DNA of 64,000 nucleotides, from positions 5,025,538-5,089,537 of the forward strand of contig NC_061146.1 in NCBI RefSeq assembly GCF_905220365.1, given 5' to 3'. Under the pieces are notes generated by a model. The model searched no databases and was not told the DNA's origin. It was given only the letters and a program-made list of their open reading frames with translations. The DNA is from Vanessa cardui (Eukaryota > Arthropoda > Insecta > Lepidoptera > Nymphalidae). The position numbers and the translations under genes were made by a program. Of this stretch, positions 12,578 to 25,395 are shown piece after piece (the stretch's first letter is position 1; the number at the start of each line of letters is the position of its first letter).

Positions 12578-15500
12578 AACACTAATGATAATAATAAAAG
12601 CTCTTCCACGTAAAGCTACAAGTAAAACATAAAAACAAAGCGAATCATATAATCTAATTTGTACTTTTTTTGCGGTCTCTACTTTTGTTTTAATCATCTC
12701 ACGCATACTAAGATATCTTGAAAGCACAAACGTCACTCAATGGATGCCGATAATTTAACTCGGAGAGTCGCGCCTTTGTGAGTGAATAAATCTATAACGT
12801 GATGAGAATAGTTTATCAATGAGGTTTAATGGATTCAACGGCTTTTAATCTTATATCTCGAACTACAGTTGTCATTATTCCTCCCCCCTAGAATACAGGG
12901 TAATATGTGAATACCAGGTTTGAAAACCTATTTTTCTAATAAGTTTTTCGAATTAGTCACTTTTCGTTTTGAAACGTTAAACATTTAATCGTTGCAATCA
13001 AATTTGACTTAACTTAAAGCCTGATTCGTCTTGTGTCGTTAATATTGGAATGCAATATATTAGAAATAGAATATTTGATAGATTGATACAATATAGCATG
13101 AATTATAAATAACAATTATAAATAGACTTGCACTAAAGTTCGAATTAAAAAAAATTAAAAGTTATCGATACAAAGAAATATGAGTAATGTCAACCAAGCA
13201 ATCGCCATATTGAAAAGACTTCAACGGGTTCACATAATTCAACAATTTTCTTTTTTTATTCGTTAAAGAAGAAATAGAAGTCTTATATATTATTTAGAGA
13301 TGAAATAAATAAATGTCACCCGAACTAGATTACTGTACAATATTCCCACTTGTAAATGAAAAAAAATCTAAAATAGAACCTTAATTTTCACCCGAAACTA
13401 TTTGAATTTTTAATTAATATTGATATAAATAAATAAGCTGTATCGTTTTCAAAACACGTCGAACGATACACGATAACTACAATAAGTGAAACCGGAACAG
13501 TTAATAATAATAACAATCATGTCGAACTTTTTAAAATTCATAGTTAATGTTGAACACGCGACGCGTGCGCAGACAAAGAAACGATTTTCATTACAACACT
13601 TAAGTCATCGTTGAGGGTATTTTTAAAAAGGTATTTCAATCCCATGTTGCATTTACGTCGTTTTAAAAATTATTAAAATATTTTCCAGCATTATTTCATC
13701 CGTTGATTCGTTGCTTGGAGAAAGAAAGTAAAACCAAATGCTGTGCAATTACTATATATTATAAATTGGGGCGTGGACAGCGCAAAGGTTTTTATAGTTT
13801 AATAGTTGCAATGGTTAGTACCGAAGTAATAAGTCACAGGATCAATTGAAGGCGCAGGTCCTTGGGTTATTGTCATCCCCAGACATAACACAAGCTTAAG
13901 GCTTCAATAGGAATATTATCAATTTCTTATGATAGAGCATTGCTAATTTTATTTAAAAAAAAAGATACGCGAAGCTTCTTTCCGTTCGCCATAAATATTG
14001 TTAGAATTATTTCTTACGCGATTTATGTGAAAAGAAATAAGGAACATATAATCATTTATTCCTCTTAATATAATACTATCTCATATGTAAAGCAGTAGTA
14101 AATCCCATTGGAAAGAGAAGTAAAAATTAACATATATAATCCATATTACATACCTTCCACCATTTAATAGTACCACTTTCAATTTGACTGACATAATTTC
14201 GAAAAAAATTAAACAACATTCAAAACGCCTTTTAATTACAAATCAAAAACACATATACATCTCGACCAATGATATCATCTCAATTCAAGGTCAAAGTTGT
14301 TTAGTTCTCCTAACTCTTCCTGCCGTTGGAATAGACATACTATATATAATTTGTGACTAGTACCGCTAAAACGTAATATTACGATATTCATATCAATACA
14401 ATAGCAGTATATTGTATATTACAGCAGCGCACTATCCAATTATTAGTTAATGCAATAATAAAAACATTTAAAAGATAAATCAATAAAAACGTAACCCACA
14501 ATGCAACAGATGAAAGATTACGTGGTTCGCGTGAACCGGCGGGCGTGACCATAATCGCACAGAACTAGGTCGACACGATCGGTCAGACGAAATAATTTAG
14601 GTTCTACATACGTTTTAACACGCGAAGCCTAGATATTGACCAAACTATGAAATTTATACATTCGGACGAGTTGATTGAAACGTCATCACAACTCTGGCGG
14701 AACTGAAACGTGGTTACCAGTTTTAATCATAAATCCAGGACAAAGTCAATCCACTAAGAAGTGTCGTTAAGCATCAATTATTATTTTACTGTTTTTGTAC
14801 TTAAAAATGAAATTTTAATTGCCTACGATAGAACATCTGAGATCTTGTGGTTGGTCAGTTTTGGTTTGATGATTGCGGTACTAGTGTCTACAGGAATACT
14901 TATTTACCATTAAATGTACGGGGCAAAAATGCTTAAATACCTTCCAAAAATAATGATCACTAGTTCACAGTTTTTGTTTTGTAGTATTAAAAATAAATAT
15001 ACTAAAAGTATCCAGATAGGGATTATAAATCTTTTATGACAATAATATTATAAACACACAGATTTTTATTGAAATGAAATTTGATTATATATTTCTTGTT
15101 ATTGTATTATCTTAGTCTCAAAGAAGTCAGTCTGAAAGATCCTAGGAAATTGGGATAGATGGTTACCCTTAATTGAGAGCAAGAAAGTAAAATTGAAGTT
15201 ACACTAAAAACATTAGATCTGTTTATTCATGAAGCGCATCACATAAGGCCTCAAGTTATATTTAAAAAAAAGTTTTTATATAAAAATTGTTAATTTTTTT
15301 GTCTTTACTCTTCTCTTCTCACCCACATTAAGACGTCTGATCAACATTTTAGTGCAGTTTATTAGCACAAAATCGTCATAAAAACAAATACACTTCTAAA
15401 CAAGTTTTAAAGTAATAACAAAAATATCTTATTACTTGTAAAGCATCTTATATAATAACTAATTTATTGTTACATTCAAAGCACACATTTCATTAATTTT

Positions 15501-15649
15501 TTTTTAAATATAAATAAACACCTATTACAATGTTAAGCAAGTCTACCTAATATAAGTGATAATTGTTGAGAAAAAATGTTTTAATTTTATGATGAAATTT
15601 CAAAGCAAGTTATTTGTCCTTCTAAGATACAGTTGGTAATATTAGTATT
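12578..15649. other. AT-rich non-coding DNA
   Basis: No gene, tRNA or clear transposon was identified in these 3 kb. Small GC-richer patches at 13550-13580 and 14520-14590 have no coding content I can support. Confidence 0.5.
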
Positions 15650-15726
15650 TATATAACAATTGCAGAATTAAATATATTTTAAAATAAAACGTTTGAAAAT
15701 AATATTAATTCTGCAATTGTTATATA
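15650..15726. repeat. Inverted repeat with 22 bp arms
   Basis: The arm TATATAACAATTGCAGAATT (extended to 22 bp, 15650-15671) is perfectly repeated in inverse at 15705-15726, separated by 33 bp of AT-rich loop. It could be a small MITE remnant or simply a hairpin. Confidence 0.75.
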
Positions 15727-15747
15727 GTCACAAAAATACAATGATAT

Positions 15748-15860
15748 TGGCGCTATTACAAATATTATCAATTCTTTACATCGCCAATGTTGCCAACCCT
15801 GGGAATTAAGAAAGAATATTCCTTTGTTGGTTACAATAACTCACTCACCCTTTAAACCTG
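15748..15860 (+). repeat. Repeat-C, diverged internal fragment
   Basis: The order GGCGCTATTACAAATATTAT, TCTTTACATCGCCAATG, TTGCCAACCCTGGGAATTAA and ACTCACTCACCCTTTAAACC follows the middle of Repeat-C. Confidence 0.6.
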
Positions 15861-16470
15861 ACCATATAAATGCTAAGCAATCGATATTTAGTAAATTATT
15901 GATAATTAATGATTAAAATAATACGCTTCTTTTTATATGTCATGTGTATCATAAATCTACGTATACATATTAAAATATTTTTAAACAGGAAGTTGCTTAT
16001 GTGATGCATTTTTTAAACAATACATCAAAGAAGTATTTAATCTTAAGCTTCAATATTCATAACTGGCATAAAAATAACTGTTCATCATAGATGTAAACAA
16101 ATAAAAAAAAACAAATGTTTATTTTAAAAGCATCGACAATGTCGGATTCGCCAGAGACAATTTATTTATATTACCTTTGACATAACAGATGTTTACATCT
16201 TATTTATCTCCTCTCGGAAGCGATTGTACGTCTTTTTGTTACCTTGTGAACCGGAAACATTTCCTATAGTTAATTATTAATTTCTCTACGTTTATACGAT
16301 ATTAGCAGACGAGTAGCAAATGTATGTTTTTTACAATGACAACGTTTTCTTTATAGTTATGTGTTTGTATGTGCGTGTTCTGTAAGCAATGTGTGCTTAA
16401 TTATAATCAAATGAGATGAATCAATATATGGAATGGATTTACACTGAGTACCTTGTCTTAAATACTTAAT

Positions 16471-16750
16471 TTTTTTTATGATAGTAGGCGGATAAGCCTA
16501 TGAACCACCCGATGGTAAGTGGTAACCGATGCCTATAAACAATGACGCTGTAATAAATAATAACGATTCCTTACATCGGCAATATCTCACCACTTTAGGC
16601 ACTAAGGTGGTATGTCCCTTGTGCCTGTAGTTACACTGGCTCACTCACATTTTAAACACGAATAAAACAATACTGGGTACTGTTGCTTAATGGCGGAATA
16701 TACATATGGTGACACCCAGATGGGCTTGCCCAAATCCCTACTACCAAGTA
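16471..16750 (+). repeat. Repeat-C, diverged near-full copy
   Basis: It starts TTTTTTTTATGATAGTAGGC, contains ACCACCCGATGGTAAGTGG and GCCTGTAGTTACACTGGC, and ends CTACTACCAAGTA. It covers the whole family but with about 15-20% changes by eye. Confidence 0.75.
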
Positions 16751-16867
16751 AAATATAGAAAACTAGTTATATATTTGAAAGTATACATATATGTATTTCT
16801 TCTTAATAATAAATAAAATTATTTCCCTGTAATAACGTATTAAAACAACATTTTAATCGCAATCATG

Positions 16868-16929
16868 GAATCTTCATAAGGTAATAAGTTCTAAGATTAT
16901 TCTTAGAACTTATTACCTTATGAAGATTC
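16868..16929. repeat. Perfect hairpin: 29 bp arms, 4 nt loop
   Basis: The left arm 16868-16896 begins GAATCTTCATAAGGTAATAA. The right arm 16901-16929 is its exact reverse complement. The loop is TTAT. The tight perfect stem is unusual outside inserted foldback DNA or a recent palindrome-forming replication event. Confidence 0.9.
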
Positions 16930-17534
16930 AACGATCAAAACACGGATTGTAAAACAGTTTGTTATATTTACACAATTCGTTCTCGCAGATAAATAATTAA
17001 TATCACAATTTGATTTTAATTTAAAACAAATAATATAATATAAATTCGAAAAAAAAGTATTTATGTGTATACAAACACGTACAATTTTCTTCTTGAAAAT
17101 CAAGTAGTTACTACTTAAATAATATACATTACACACAAAATCAATACAAACATATAAATATGTATATTGGTAGTACTTGGTTCGTTGTCACAATTGCCAA
17201 TCAGAGCGTGTTTTAGGCTAAGATTGCATTCATAGAATGAGAAGAAACGGCAATAAACTCGCATAGCGTTTTAAATAACCAGATTTACTACGACCAAAAC
17301 TTGTAAAATTATATTAAAATCGAAAAGATTAAAGTATATTTTGTCTTTCCGTAATGAAGCACATAAGATCTTCTAAAACCTCAGGATTAAAGACGCGTTA
17401 GTGAGAATGAAGCTCCTTCCGTTGTTAATGAGAGGAGGCGATTTATCAAGAGGTCATTTACCTGTCCGAAGAAAAAAACAGAAGCAAAGATTGCAGGTTC
17501 AACCTCAGTTAAGTATCGTTTAGTATTACAAATG
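16930..17534. other. AT-rich non-coding DNA
   Basis: Nothing recognised between the hairpin and the next MITE. Confidence 0.4.
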
Positions 17535-17734
17535 TACAGTCAGGGTAAGAAAACCTTCGTCAGTTTTCAAATTCATTCCTTTATCAAGTCTTAAACTCTT
17601 AGTACCTTTTGAATCTGTACATCAAATCATTGCGACTCAATATGTAATTCTCGATTGGTAAAACAGATTATCGCCCATAATGAGCACACGAAAATAGATC
17701 TTAAGATGACAAACCTTTTCTTATCCCGACTGTA
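17535..17734 (+). mobile_element. MITE-2 copy 2, 200 bp with terminal inverted repeats
   Basis: It begins TACAGTCAGGGTAAGAAAAC and ends with the inverse of TACAGTCGGGATAAGAAAAG. It is the same length as the copy at 5587-5786 and aligns to it throughout in opposite orientation. It is non-coding. Confidence 0.8.
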
Positions 17735-17893
17735 CATATGATTTGTTCTTTTGTTCTGCGCAGTGAAGTACATCCTGAAAGAACATTCATCTATTCAATG
17801 GAAATTTGCTGAAGTAATCTATTGCATTGAATTTCGGTACTAGGCTACAAATCTTCTTAAATGAAGGTCTAATCCCAGCATTAGGATATATAT

Positions 17894-18098
17894 TATGTCA
17901 CCGTAAGATTACAAAATTCGTTAGATTACAATCTGACGGGATAGATTGTAAACTGTCGAAATATTGTGAACTATAAATTATGATTGCAATTTAACTTATT
18001 ATTTTTCGTTATATTGTAATCTATCGATGATTTCGACAGATTAGAATCTATCTCGTCAGATTGTAATCTAACGAATTTTGTAATCTTACGGTGACATA
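17894..18098. mobile_element. MITE-1, about 205 bp with long terminal inverted repeats
   Basis: The left end TATGTCACCGTAAGATTACA (17894 onward) is matched by its inverse ending at 18098. The inverted similarity extends about 70 bp with only a few mismatches, leaving a short AT-rich centre. Related sequence occurs at 38245-38526 and 51700-51780. It is flanked by TATA-like sequence and is non-coding. Confidence 0.85.
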
Positions 18099-18316
18099 TA
18101 CAAAATGTTCTATCAAAAAAATGAAAAAGTACAACGATTTTTTGGGATGGTTTATTAATAAATATATATAAGATGTTTACTCATGTATTAAAAGCCTAAA
18201 TTATTCGCATCATAAACTCGCTGGATAATACACTACTTCCGCACAGCGAGCTTGATCGTTTATGAAGACCTCAGAACAAACATCTTCGGAAGGCGCATCG
18301 TTTGTTGTGTTTCAAT

Positions 18317-18352
18317 TATTAATAATAGTCTCTTCGTAGACTATTATTAATA
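18317..18352. repeat. Short inverted repeat
   Basis: ATTATTAATAATAGTCT and AGACTATTATTAAT form arms of about 15 bp around a 6 nt loop (CTTCGT). Confidence 0.7.
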
Positions 18353-18732
18353 TTAGGTTCGTGCCATTTTTCGAGTGTTTATGTTGTTTAGCTTTTTTTC
18401 TTTATGTTTTTTCGAATTTATTTTCAAACTAAGTATATTGTATTTCATAAATTTTTATTTTCAATATTTTTTTACATATAATAAATGTACATATTATATT
18501 ATTTAGATCTTTTAAGTTTAACTAATTGAAAAACAAAAATGTTTACGATAAAAATTAAAATCGTTATTCTTTTCAAAACTCTTATTATAATCATTGGTAA
18601 AAGTGACATTCTTATATAAAGATTACCAACAGTTTCATTTCAAAACAGAGTATTATAATATTTTTAATAGTTCATTTACCGATACTAATTAAATATTCAA
18701 AAACTAAAAAAATCAATGTTATTAAATCGAAT

Positions 18733-18830
18733 CAAATCAAAATAAACTATATTCAATTAGGTTTTTACAAGCACTTTTGAATCGTCATTTTACAATTAAG
18801 TGAAGCTACCACCGTATACCATTTCTGTTT
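18733..18830 (-). mobile_element. LINE 3' tail fragment (jockey/CR1 type)
   Basis: TTTTTACAAGCACTTTTGAA, TCGTCATTTTACAATTAAGT and GAAGCTACCACCG are the same as the 3' untranslated end of the LINE at 49386-50530, in the same reversed orientation. Confidence 0.7.
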
Positions 18831-19294
18831 TAATTTTTGTTCGTTGACGATGTTAATATCTCATTGTGCGATTGTTGAATGACACTTCCTTAGACTTTAA
18901 TCATCATTAAGATACTCGACACTGATGCCATCTTTAAAATATCCTTTTACCGTAATTTATTGCGAGGAATAACAGTATATTAAAAACACAAACACAATAC
19001 ACACAACTACATCCGCAAGGGTCAAGTTATAATTTATTATGTATGTGTTTTATGTAAATACTTCAAGTTCTATATGTTTGTATATTGTATATTTACAACC
19101 ATATTGTATGTATACATAATTAGGCATCGTGATAACATACTTAAAATAGGGTAACAACCGTCAATTGTTTGTTACTATTCATCATGTTGGTCCTTCTGCT
19201 TGCTTTAATTACCTCATTTTGGTGATAGTGCAAATACCAGCCAATTATCACTTATTCTATCACATAACAGCAACATTTAACATTTTTGTGTTCA

Positions 19295-19410
19295 GCTTTG
19301 ATCGTTGAGTGAGCCAGTGTAAAGAAGGACATAATATTCCCAAAGATTCCAAGTTTGGTGGCTCATTGATGATGTATGGAATAATCAATATTTCTGGTCC
19401 ATTCTGGGTG
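19295..19410 (-). repeat. Repeat-C, fragment in reverse
   Basis: GAGTGAGCCAGTGTAAAGAA, then AAGTTTGGTGGCTCATTGAT and GGAATAATCAATATTTCTG, follow the reversed middle of Repeat-C. Confidence 0.6.
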
Positions 19411-19992
19411 GTCCATATGCCAGAGTTGTCTATATTCAATCAAGACTTTAAAAGAAATATACGAGTATACATCTTTCATACAATACTTGTTATTGATATT
19501 TATAGACCTTCAAAATATGAGATTTTAAATTAAGATAGTTATTTTTGTTACTCGTCTCGCGAACAAGACATTCGTAGACAATGTCGAAATATCGAACTCC
19601 ATCAAATAATAATAATTTAAAACATGGTAAATATGAAGCTTCTAATAACTCAATAAATTACTCAAACGAAATCAAAAACGAGGCTTTCCAATAAAGTACA
19701 TAATTGTATTGTAATTAAACATTAATAAATTAAACAATTACCACGTTTACTTCGAGATAAGATTTTAACCTCACGTATATCTCTAGTCTAGGCTAAGGGC
19801 GTTCAGTCATTCAGTGCGGAGGGCATATAAAATATGATTTAAAATTAACGTTGTAAATATTGACAGCGATTTAATTAAACATTATCAGATTAAAAGATCA
19901 TAATTTTAAAGTCGGTTCTAATTATCAAGATTTATTACGTTATACTATAAATCTGCTCACTTATAATCATATTCATATTATAATAATGGAAA

Positions 19993-20292
19993 GCCGAGAT
20001 GGTCCAGTGGTTAGAACACGTGCCTCTTAGCCGATGATTACGGGTTCAAACCTAAACAAGCACCGCTGTGTATCCATGTTCTTAATTTGTGTTTACAATT
20101 CCTCTCGTGCTCGGTCGTGAAGGAAAACATCGTGAGGCAAACTGCATGTGTCTAATTTCATTGAAATTCTGCCACATGTGTATTCCACTAGTCCGCGTAG
20201 GAACAGCGTGGTGGAACATGTTCCAAACCTTCTTGTCAAAAAGAGAGGCCGGAGATAGAACCAGCAATGGGAAATTTACAGGCTATTGTTGT
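19993..20292 (+). mobile_element. SINE-A, full-length copy
   Basis: The tRNA-like head has a box A region (GCCGAGATGGTCCAGTGG) and box B (GGGTTCAAACC). The family body follows (GAAGGAAAACATCGTGAGG, TTCTGCCACATGTGTATTCC, AACAGCGTGGTGGAACATG), then the tail (GGGAAATTTACAGGCTATTG). It is a tRNA-derived, non-coding retroposon that depends on a LINE for movement. Confidence 0.85.
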
Positions 20293-22071
20293 ATTATAAT
20301 AATAGCTGATTGCTTTGTAACAGTGTGTAGATAATCCTCTGCTTGGCTAAAACTTCCCTCAGTATCAGGTGGAACTTTGATGATATTTCAGATCATGCAT
20401 ATTATCAGATTTTCATCCACTATACGCAAATTTTAGGATTTTATTACGTGTCGATCTTGAAACAAAGTTGAAGCATACATTATTTAAAAGTAACGTGTTC
20501 CATCCACTGTTAGTTGACGAAATGAGATATCGTTTAGAAAATAAGAAATTATAGAAAATTCATTTCTAAATTAATGAAATGTTTGTTATTTCATACTAAG
20601 TATAATTGTAGACGACTTGATTTTTTTTATGAATTTTGTTAAATGATAATGAAGACAAATGTTATCAATTTCGTATCTAATGATTTGTTTATGAGAATAT
20701 ATGTGTGTATGCGTTACCCACACTTAGATACAAGTCGATGTATATATATACAGTATACATAAATAGCAAATTTGTTTGAGATATATCCTTGTGGGTTCTA
20801 CGATTAACGATACATTAAATTGCCAGGTTTTACTGATATGTGTGTACTTTATACTCTGATTTAATAGAAGTTCAAAGATTGTTTGTATAAAATAACACAT
20901 ATCTAGAATGTAATGTTTGTTTGTTGTTGTAAGTTTAATTATTGGCGGAAACATTAGTAATACAGGATAATGGAATGGAATACATACTGTACTAGTTATA
21001 TGACGTATATGTAGATATGTTATTAAAAAAAAATTGCGTGTTAAATAAGACTAAACAAATTAAATAATAAATATGTATGTATAATAATAATAAATAATGA
21101 AATATTGGACAACATTACATACATTACTCTGATACCAATGTAAGTAGCTAAAGCCATTATTGTGTAATGAAATTAACTTTTATATCATACTTGAAAATTG
21201 GGTTGCCCGATTTAAAAAAGTAATAATCGGATACTTGCACATTACGTTGTGATGGATTAAATAATTACAGCTTGGGTCGCTCGCATAAAGATTCTGAAAA
21301 GGATTAAAAAATATATATATTTGTACGAAATGTCAGCCATTCATATAATTAATGGTCAAGTACCAAGAATGAGATAATGCCGATTAAAGAGAATTACTAG
21401 GCATAAAAATGTCAACATTTATCACAGTTCCACAGGATACTTGCGCATGCGCACGTCCCGGTGATGTAATTGATGAGTTTCGTTACCGGATCTTTGTAAT
21501 ACGGATTTATATGAAGCAACTCTAAAGATCACTTGCAATCATCAATTTGTTAATTAAACATACAAGCTGTCAATATTATTGTAATGCTTTGTGATTTATA
21601 TTGTATGTAATAGGAATATTACAAATGGGTACATTAATTATATTTTGACATTACATTATTTTGGGGCTCCATATTCATTTCTATTATAAATATCCAAAGG
21701 TATTTCTAACTTTGTCGATTCATATGTACATATATTCATATCGTTTGTTAAAAATAATGTAATAAATGAGACATATTATTCAACGCAAGATTATGTAGAT
21801 GTTAAAAAATTTGAACATAATATTTCTTGATTTTCAGGCGGGATAATATATTACAAATAATTACTGAGTTTTACTTTTTGTTAAGTGCCAAACCACGTGT
21901 ATCTATGTACATATAAACAACAAATTGTAATATTATATAGTCATACTCATTTTGTAAACTGATATTTAGATACATATATAGTATCTTGTTGTAATATTTC
22001 CTTTTTAGGCCAAACAGTTATTGTTATTATTGATATTAATTACGTTTAAATTTGAATTTCAAATGTTGATG
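20293..22071. other. AT-rich non-coding DNA
   Basis: It contains a SINE-B tail fragment (21100-21160) and the palindrome TGCGCATGCGCA at 21442-21453. No gene is recognised. Confidence 0.45.
21100..21160 (-). mobile_element. SINE-B tail fragment
   Basis: ATTGGACAACATTACATACA, CTCTGATACCAATGTAAGTA and GCTAAAGCC match the start of the reversed SINE-B copy at 54985-55208. Confidence 0.6.
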
Positions 22072-22225
22072 TGTAACTACTGAGGTTCTTGCTGATTCTT
22101 CTCGGTGGAACCTACTTTTCGAACTGATGGTAGATTTACATATAAGAAGTAATAACTACGTTGTGTAAAATGAAGATTCAAAAATACTTGTAAAAACCTA
22201 CTTGAATAAAGTAAATTTCTATTTT
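22072..22225 (+). mobile_element. LINE 3' tail fragment
   Basis: CTACTGAGGTTCTTGCTGAT, TCTTCTCGGTGGAACCTAC, TCGAACTGATGGTAG and AACCTACTTGAATAAAG match the reverse complement of the tail at 49386-49510. Plus-strand orientation, 5'-truncated. Confidence 0.7.
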
Positions 22226-22289
22226 GACAATACTAGTGCTTTTAGTTGTGTGTTCCTAACTTTATATACCGTCATAGTGGGGACTAAGA

Positions 22290-22400
22290 GTATTGTTGTT
22301 GTTGGTTTGATGGTTGGATCAGCCAATGTAACTAAAGGCACAAGTCACATATTAGGTCTTAAGGTTGGAGACAGTATCATCACGTGTCTGTTCGCCTGTT
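22290..22400 (-). repeat. Repeat-C, diverged fragment in reverse
   Basis: AGCCAATGTAACTAAAGGCA and CAAGTCACATATTAGGTCTT, then AAGGTTGGAGACAGT, are a decayed reversed copy of the middle of Repeat-C. Confidence 0.5.
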
Positions 22401-22504
22401 CGTCTATTGTATAAAATATCAGTATTTATTAAAGGTTAGGCGACCCACAAAGGACATACGTTCTTGATGTCCAAAGTTAGTATAGCATTAACGACGCAAT
22501 TATT

Positions 22505-22700
22505 CTTTACTAATATTATAAGGTGAAAGTAACTCTGATGTCTGTTTGTCTCATTTTTTCACGACCAAGCTAAAGAAACGAATTTAATGAAATTTCTATT
22601 AGGCAAACTTGAACTGCAATGAAGAACATAGGCTATTTTTACCTAAGAAATATTACCATACATTAACAAGTTTTTTGCACCACACATGACAATCAACCTC
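22505..22700 (+). repeat. Dispersed Helitron/LINE-tail-like element
   Basis: ACTAATATTATAAGGTGAAA, GTAACTCTGATGTCTGTTTG and AACGAATTTAATGAAATTTC parallel the element at 6125-6335. Class unresolved. Confidence 0.45.
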
Positions 22701-22876
22701 CTAAAACGTGAGCTATATCTAAGAATTATTAACATTAAGTTTAATGCACCACTACCAAAAAAATAGCCCTTGGACTAACTTTTTCAGCAAATAAGAAAAA
22801 AACTAATACTTAATAATAATAACAAACATAAATAATGTAATAATTAAATAGTGCTTTATAAAAAATAATGTAAAGC

Positions 22877-23169
22877 AACAGCCCGTAAATTTCCCACTGC
22901 TGGGCTAAGGCCTCCTTTTCCATTAAGGAGAGGGTATGGAACATATTCCAACACGCTGTTCAAATGCGGTTTGGTGGAATGCACATGTGGCAGAATTTCG
23001 ATGAAATTAAACACACGCAGGTTTCCTCACGATGTTTACCTTCATCGCCGAGCACGAGATGAATTATAAACACAAATTAAGAGGATATATATAGTGGTGC
23101 TTGCCTGGATTTGAACCCGAAATCATCGGTTAAGATGCACGCGTTCTAACCACTGGGCCATCTCAGCTC
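22877..23169 (-). mobile_element. SINE-A, full-length copy
   Basis: In reverse orientation it has the tail (CAACAGCCCGTAAATTTCCC), body (CACATGTGGCAGAATTTCG) and tRNA-like head (TTTGAACCCGAAATCATCGG, CACTGGGCCATCTCAGCTC). It is complete. Confidence 0.85.
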
Positions 23170-23681
23170 TAGTGCTTTATATTTCATACAAAAGCCAAAT
23201 CTATGACGATAGATGATAAATGACGATATAACATCTAATAACTCATAACAAAACAATATATTCTAGTATAAAACTTTAGGATGTATTAAAATTTTATGGT
23301 AACATTGTAATTTATTAATGGGCTATGTGTTGCCATCACATGACAATCTTGACGTGAATCTAATAGAGTTCATATAATTTGTAGATTACCATTTTCGATA
23401 CAGAGCGATTGCCATCTGACCTTTGCGGCACACTAATGTATACCTGTAATACTTAAGGTTAGATTAATCAACAAATATGTCAGCGGTTATTACCAATATA
23501 TATTTAAATCATCAGGAAACATAACAGAAGTAATGCACCCGAATTAAATCACGTAAAAACGTCTGTCAAATACAAATGTTAATTCTTATGGTGAAAAGTT
23601 CTAGCCAAAATTGATTATTTTGTAAGAAAAATGATTTCATTAAACCGGACGAGATGACGACGCCTTCTTGAATTATGTAAG

Positions 23682-23712
<31 letters not shown>

Positions 23713-25110
23713 CTTTCGAACTAATTCGTAATATAAACAACACGATCTGATTGCCAATTAAATTATGTGTATGTAGCCTTATCAGATCGGATGTAATCAC
23801 GTTATGAGATTCAATTGTTAATTTAATCAAATCTGCTATGCACATGATGACAACACAACTCCCAATACACTTTAAACCTTTATTGTGTTCGAATTGTGTA
23901 GAACATTTTAATCATAAATACAGATTAAAAATGTTTTTTTTTAATAATACAAAATTTTGACACTGACATTTTGAATTTGACAGGCTTCCGCCCAATTAAA
24001 CATCAAATCTAGTAAAAAAAAATCAAGAAAAGAAAATGGAAGCACAATAACGTTATAAATAAGACTTATTAAAATAATTATATTGTAATACATACATTTA
24101 CATAGAAAATATTATATATATATTTATATTCAAATCTAAATTAAAATAAGTAATTACTGTACAAGTCGTGACTGCGTGGAACGATGACATGAAAGCTGTA
24201 TTTCCTTGTTCAAATGCAATTCGGATTCACTGACCGAAATATAAATTTAAAATTTCTTCTTTTAATGAAGGCTTTGTAACATTTGTTCGAGTCGTTACCT
24301 CATATCCCATAGCGTTTCACACGCGTTCAATTTATCATGGAATTACAATAAACCTAAAATGCAACAATATCATATAACCGTAGAAACAATTCATTTACAA
24401 ATTATACATGTGTCTAAAATTAAAGGTAAAAATGATGTGTATGGGTATACAATTCAATTACTTGAGACAAAAAGACAAACAAAAAGATTTGTTTCTAAAT
24501 TGGGACTTGAAAATATACATATTAACTGAATAAAAAATTGTAATATGATTTTTCTATTTGAAAAATTAAAATAATCGATTTTTACTAAATTACTTACGTC
24601 TGTATTCATGGTACATATGCCAAAATAACATTTTTTACAGATAACTGATAAAATGAGTTATTTACAAAATATTTCATATATAAGTCAAGCCTTAGAAAGT
24701 TTTATATAGAAAGATTTATAGATAGTGTTCTTATAACCCTTGCTCTCTCTTTTTTGTGTTTCTCTGCTTGGAGATTATCTGGGAAAGATCTTTGCCATAC
24801 GGCCGTCTCTTATATTCGTACATCATTCATACATTTTCCTTTGTATTGAATTCATGGCATGAGTATTTTCGACGAGTTTTCATTTACTTGTAATTGTTTA
24901 GGGTTCAGATTAAACTACGCTGAATTAATATAAGCTACATAATAGTTTACGCAAGCTATGATTGGACAGCTATTAATGCATTCCGGTGTATTACCTAAGC
25001 ACCTGTCTGTAACATCACGCTCCATTTGATCTCATATGTAACAATACAAACTCCTTACTGTGAAAAATGTGGAATTGAAATGTAGTACGCTATCGTCGAC
25101 AGGACGTTAA
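23170..25110. other. AT-rich non-coding DNA with a (TA)n run
   Basis: A (TA)n microsatellite lies at about 23687-23712. No gene is recognised. Confidence 0.45.
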
Positions 25111-25395
25111 GAGGCGAGATGGCCCAGAGGTTAGAAATTGTGCATCTTAGCCCATGATTGCGGGTTCAAACCACGGCAAGCACAATTGTATATTCATGTG
25201 CTTAATTTCTGTTTATAATTTATCTCGTTCTCGGCAGTGAAAGAAAAAATCGTGAAGCAACCTGCATATGTCTAATTTCATAGAAATTCTGCTTGTGTAT
25301 ACTACCAACCCACATTGGAACACCGTATTGTAATATGTTGCAATCCTTCTCCACAAAGGAAGAGGAGGCCTTAGCCATTCTGCAACTATGCTGAA
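25111..25395 (+). mobile_element. SINE-A, diverged copy
   Basis: GAGGCGAGATGGCCCAGAGG, GCGGGTTCAAACCACGGCAA, AATTTCATAGAAATTCTGC and AAAGGAAGAGGAGGCCTTAG follow the family from head to tail with many substitutions. Confidence 0.75.
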
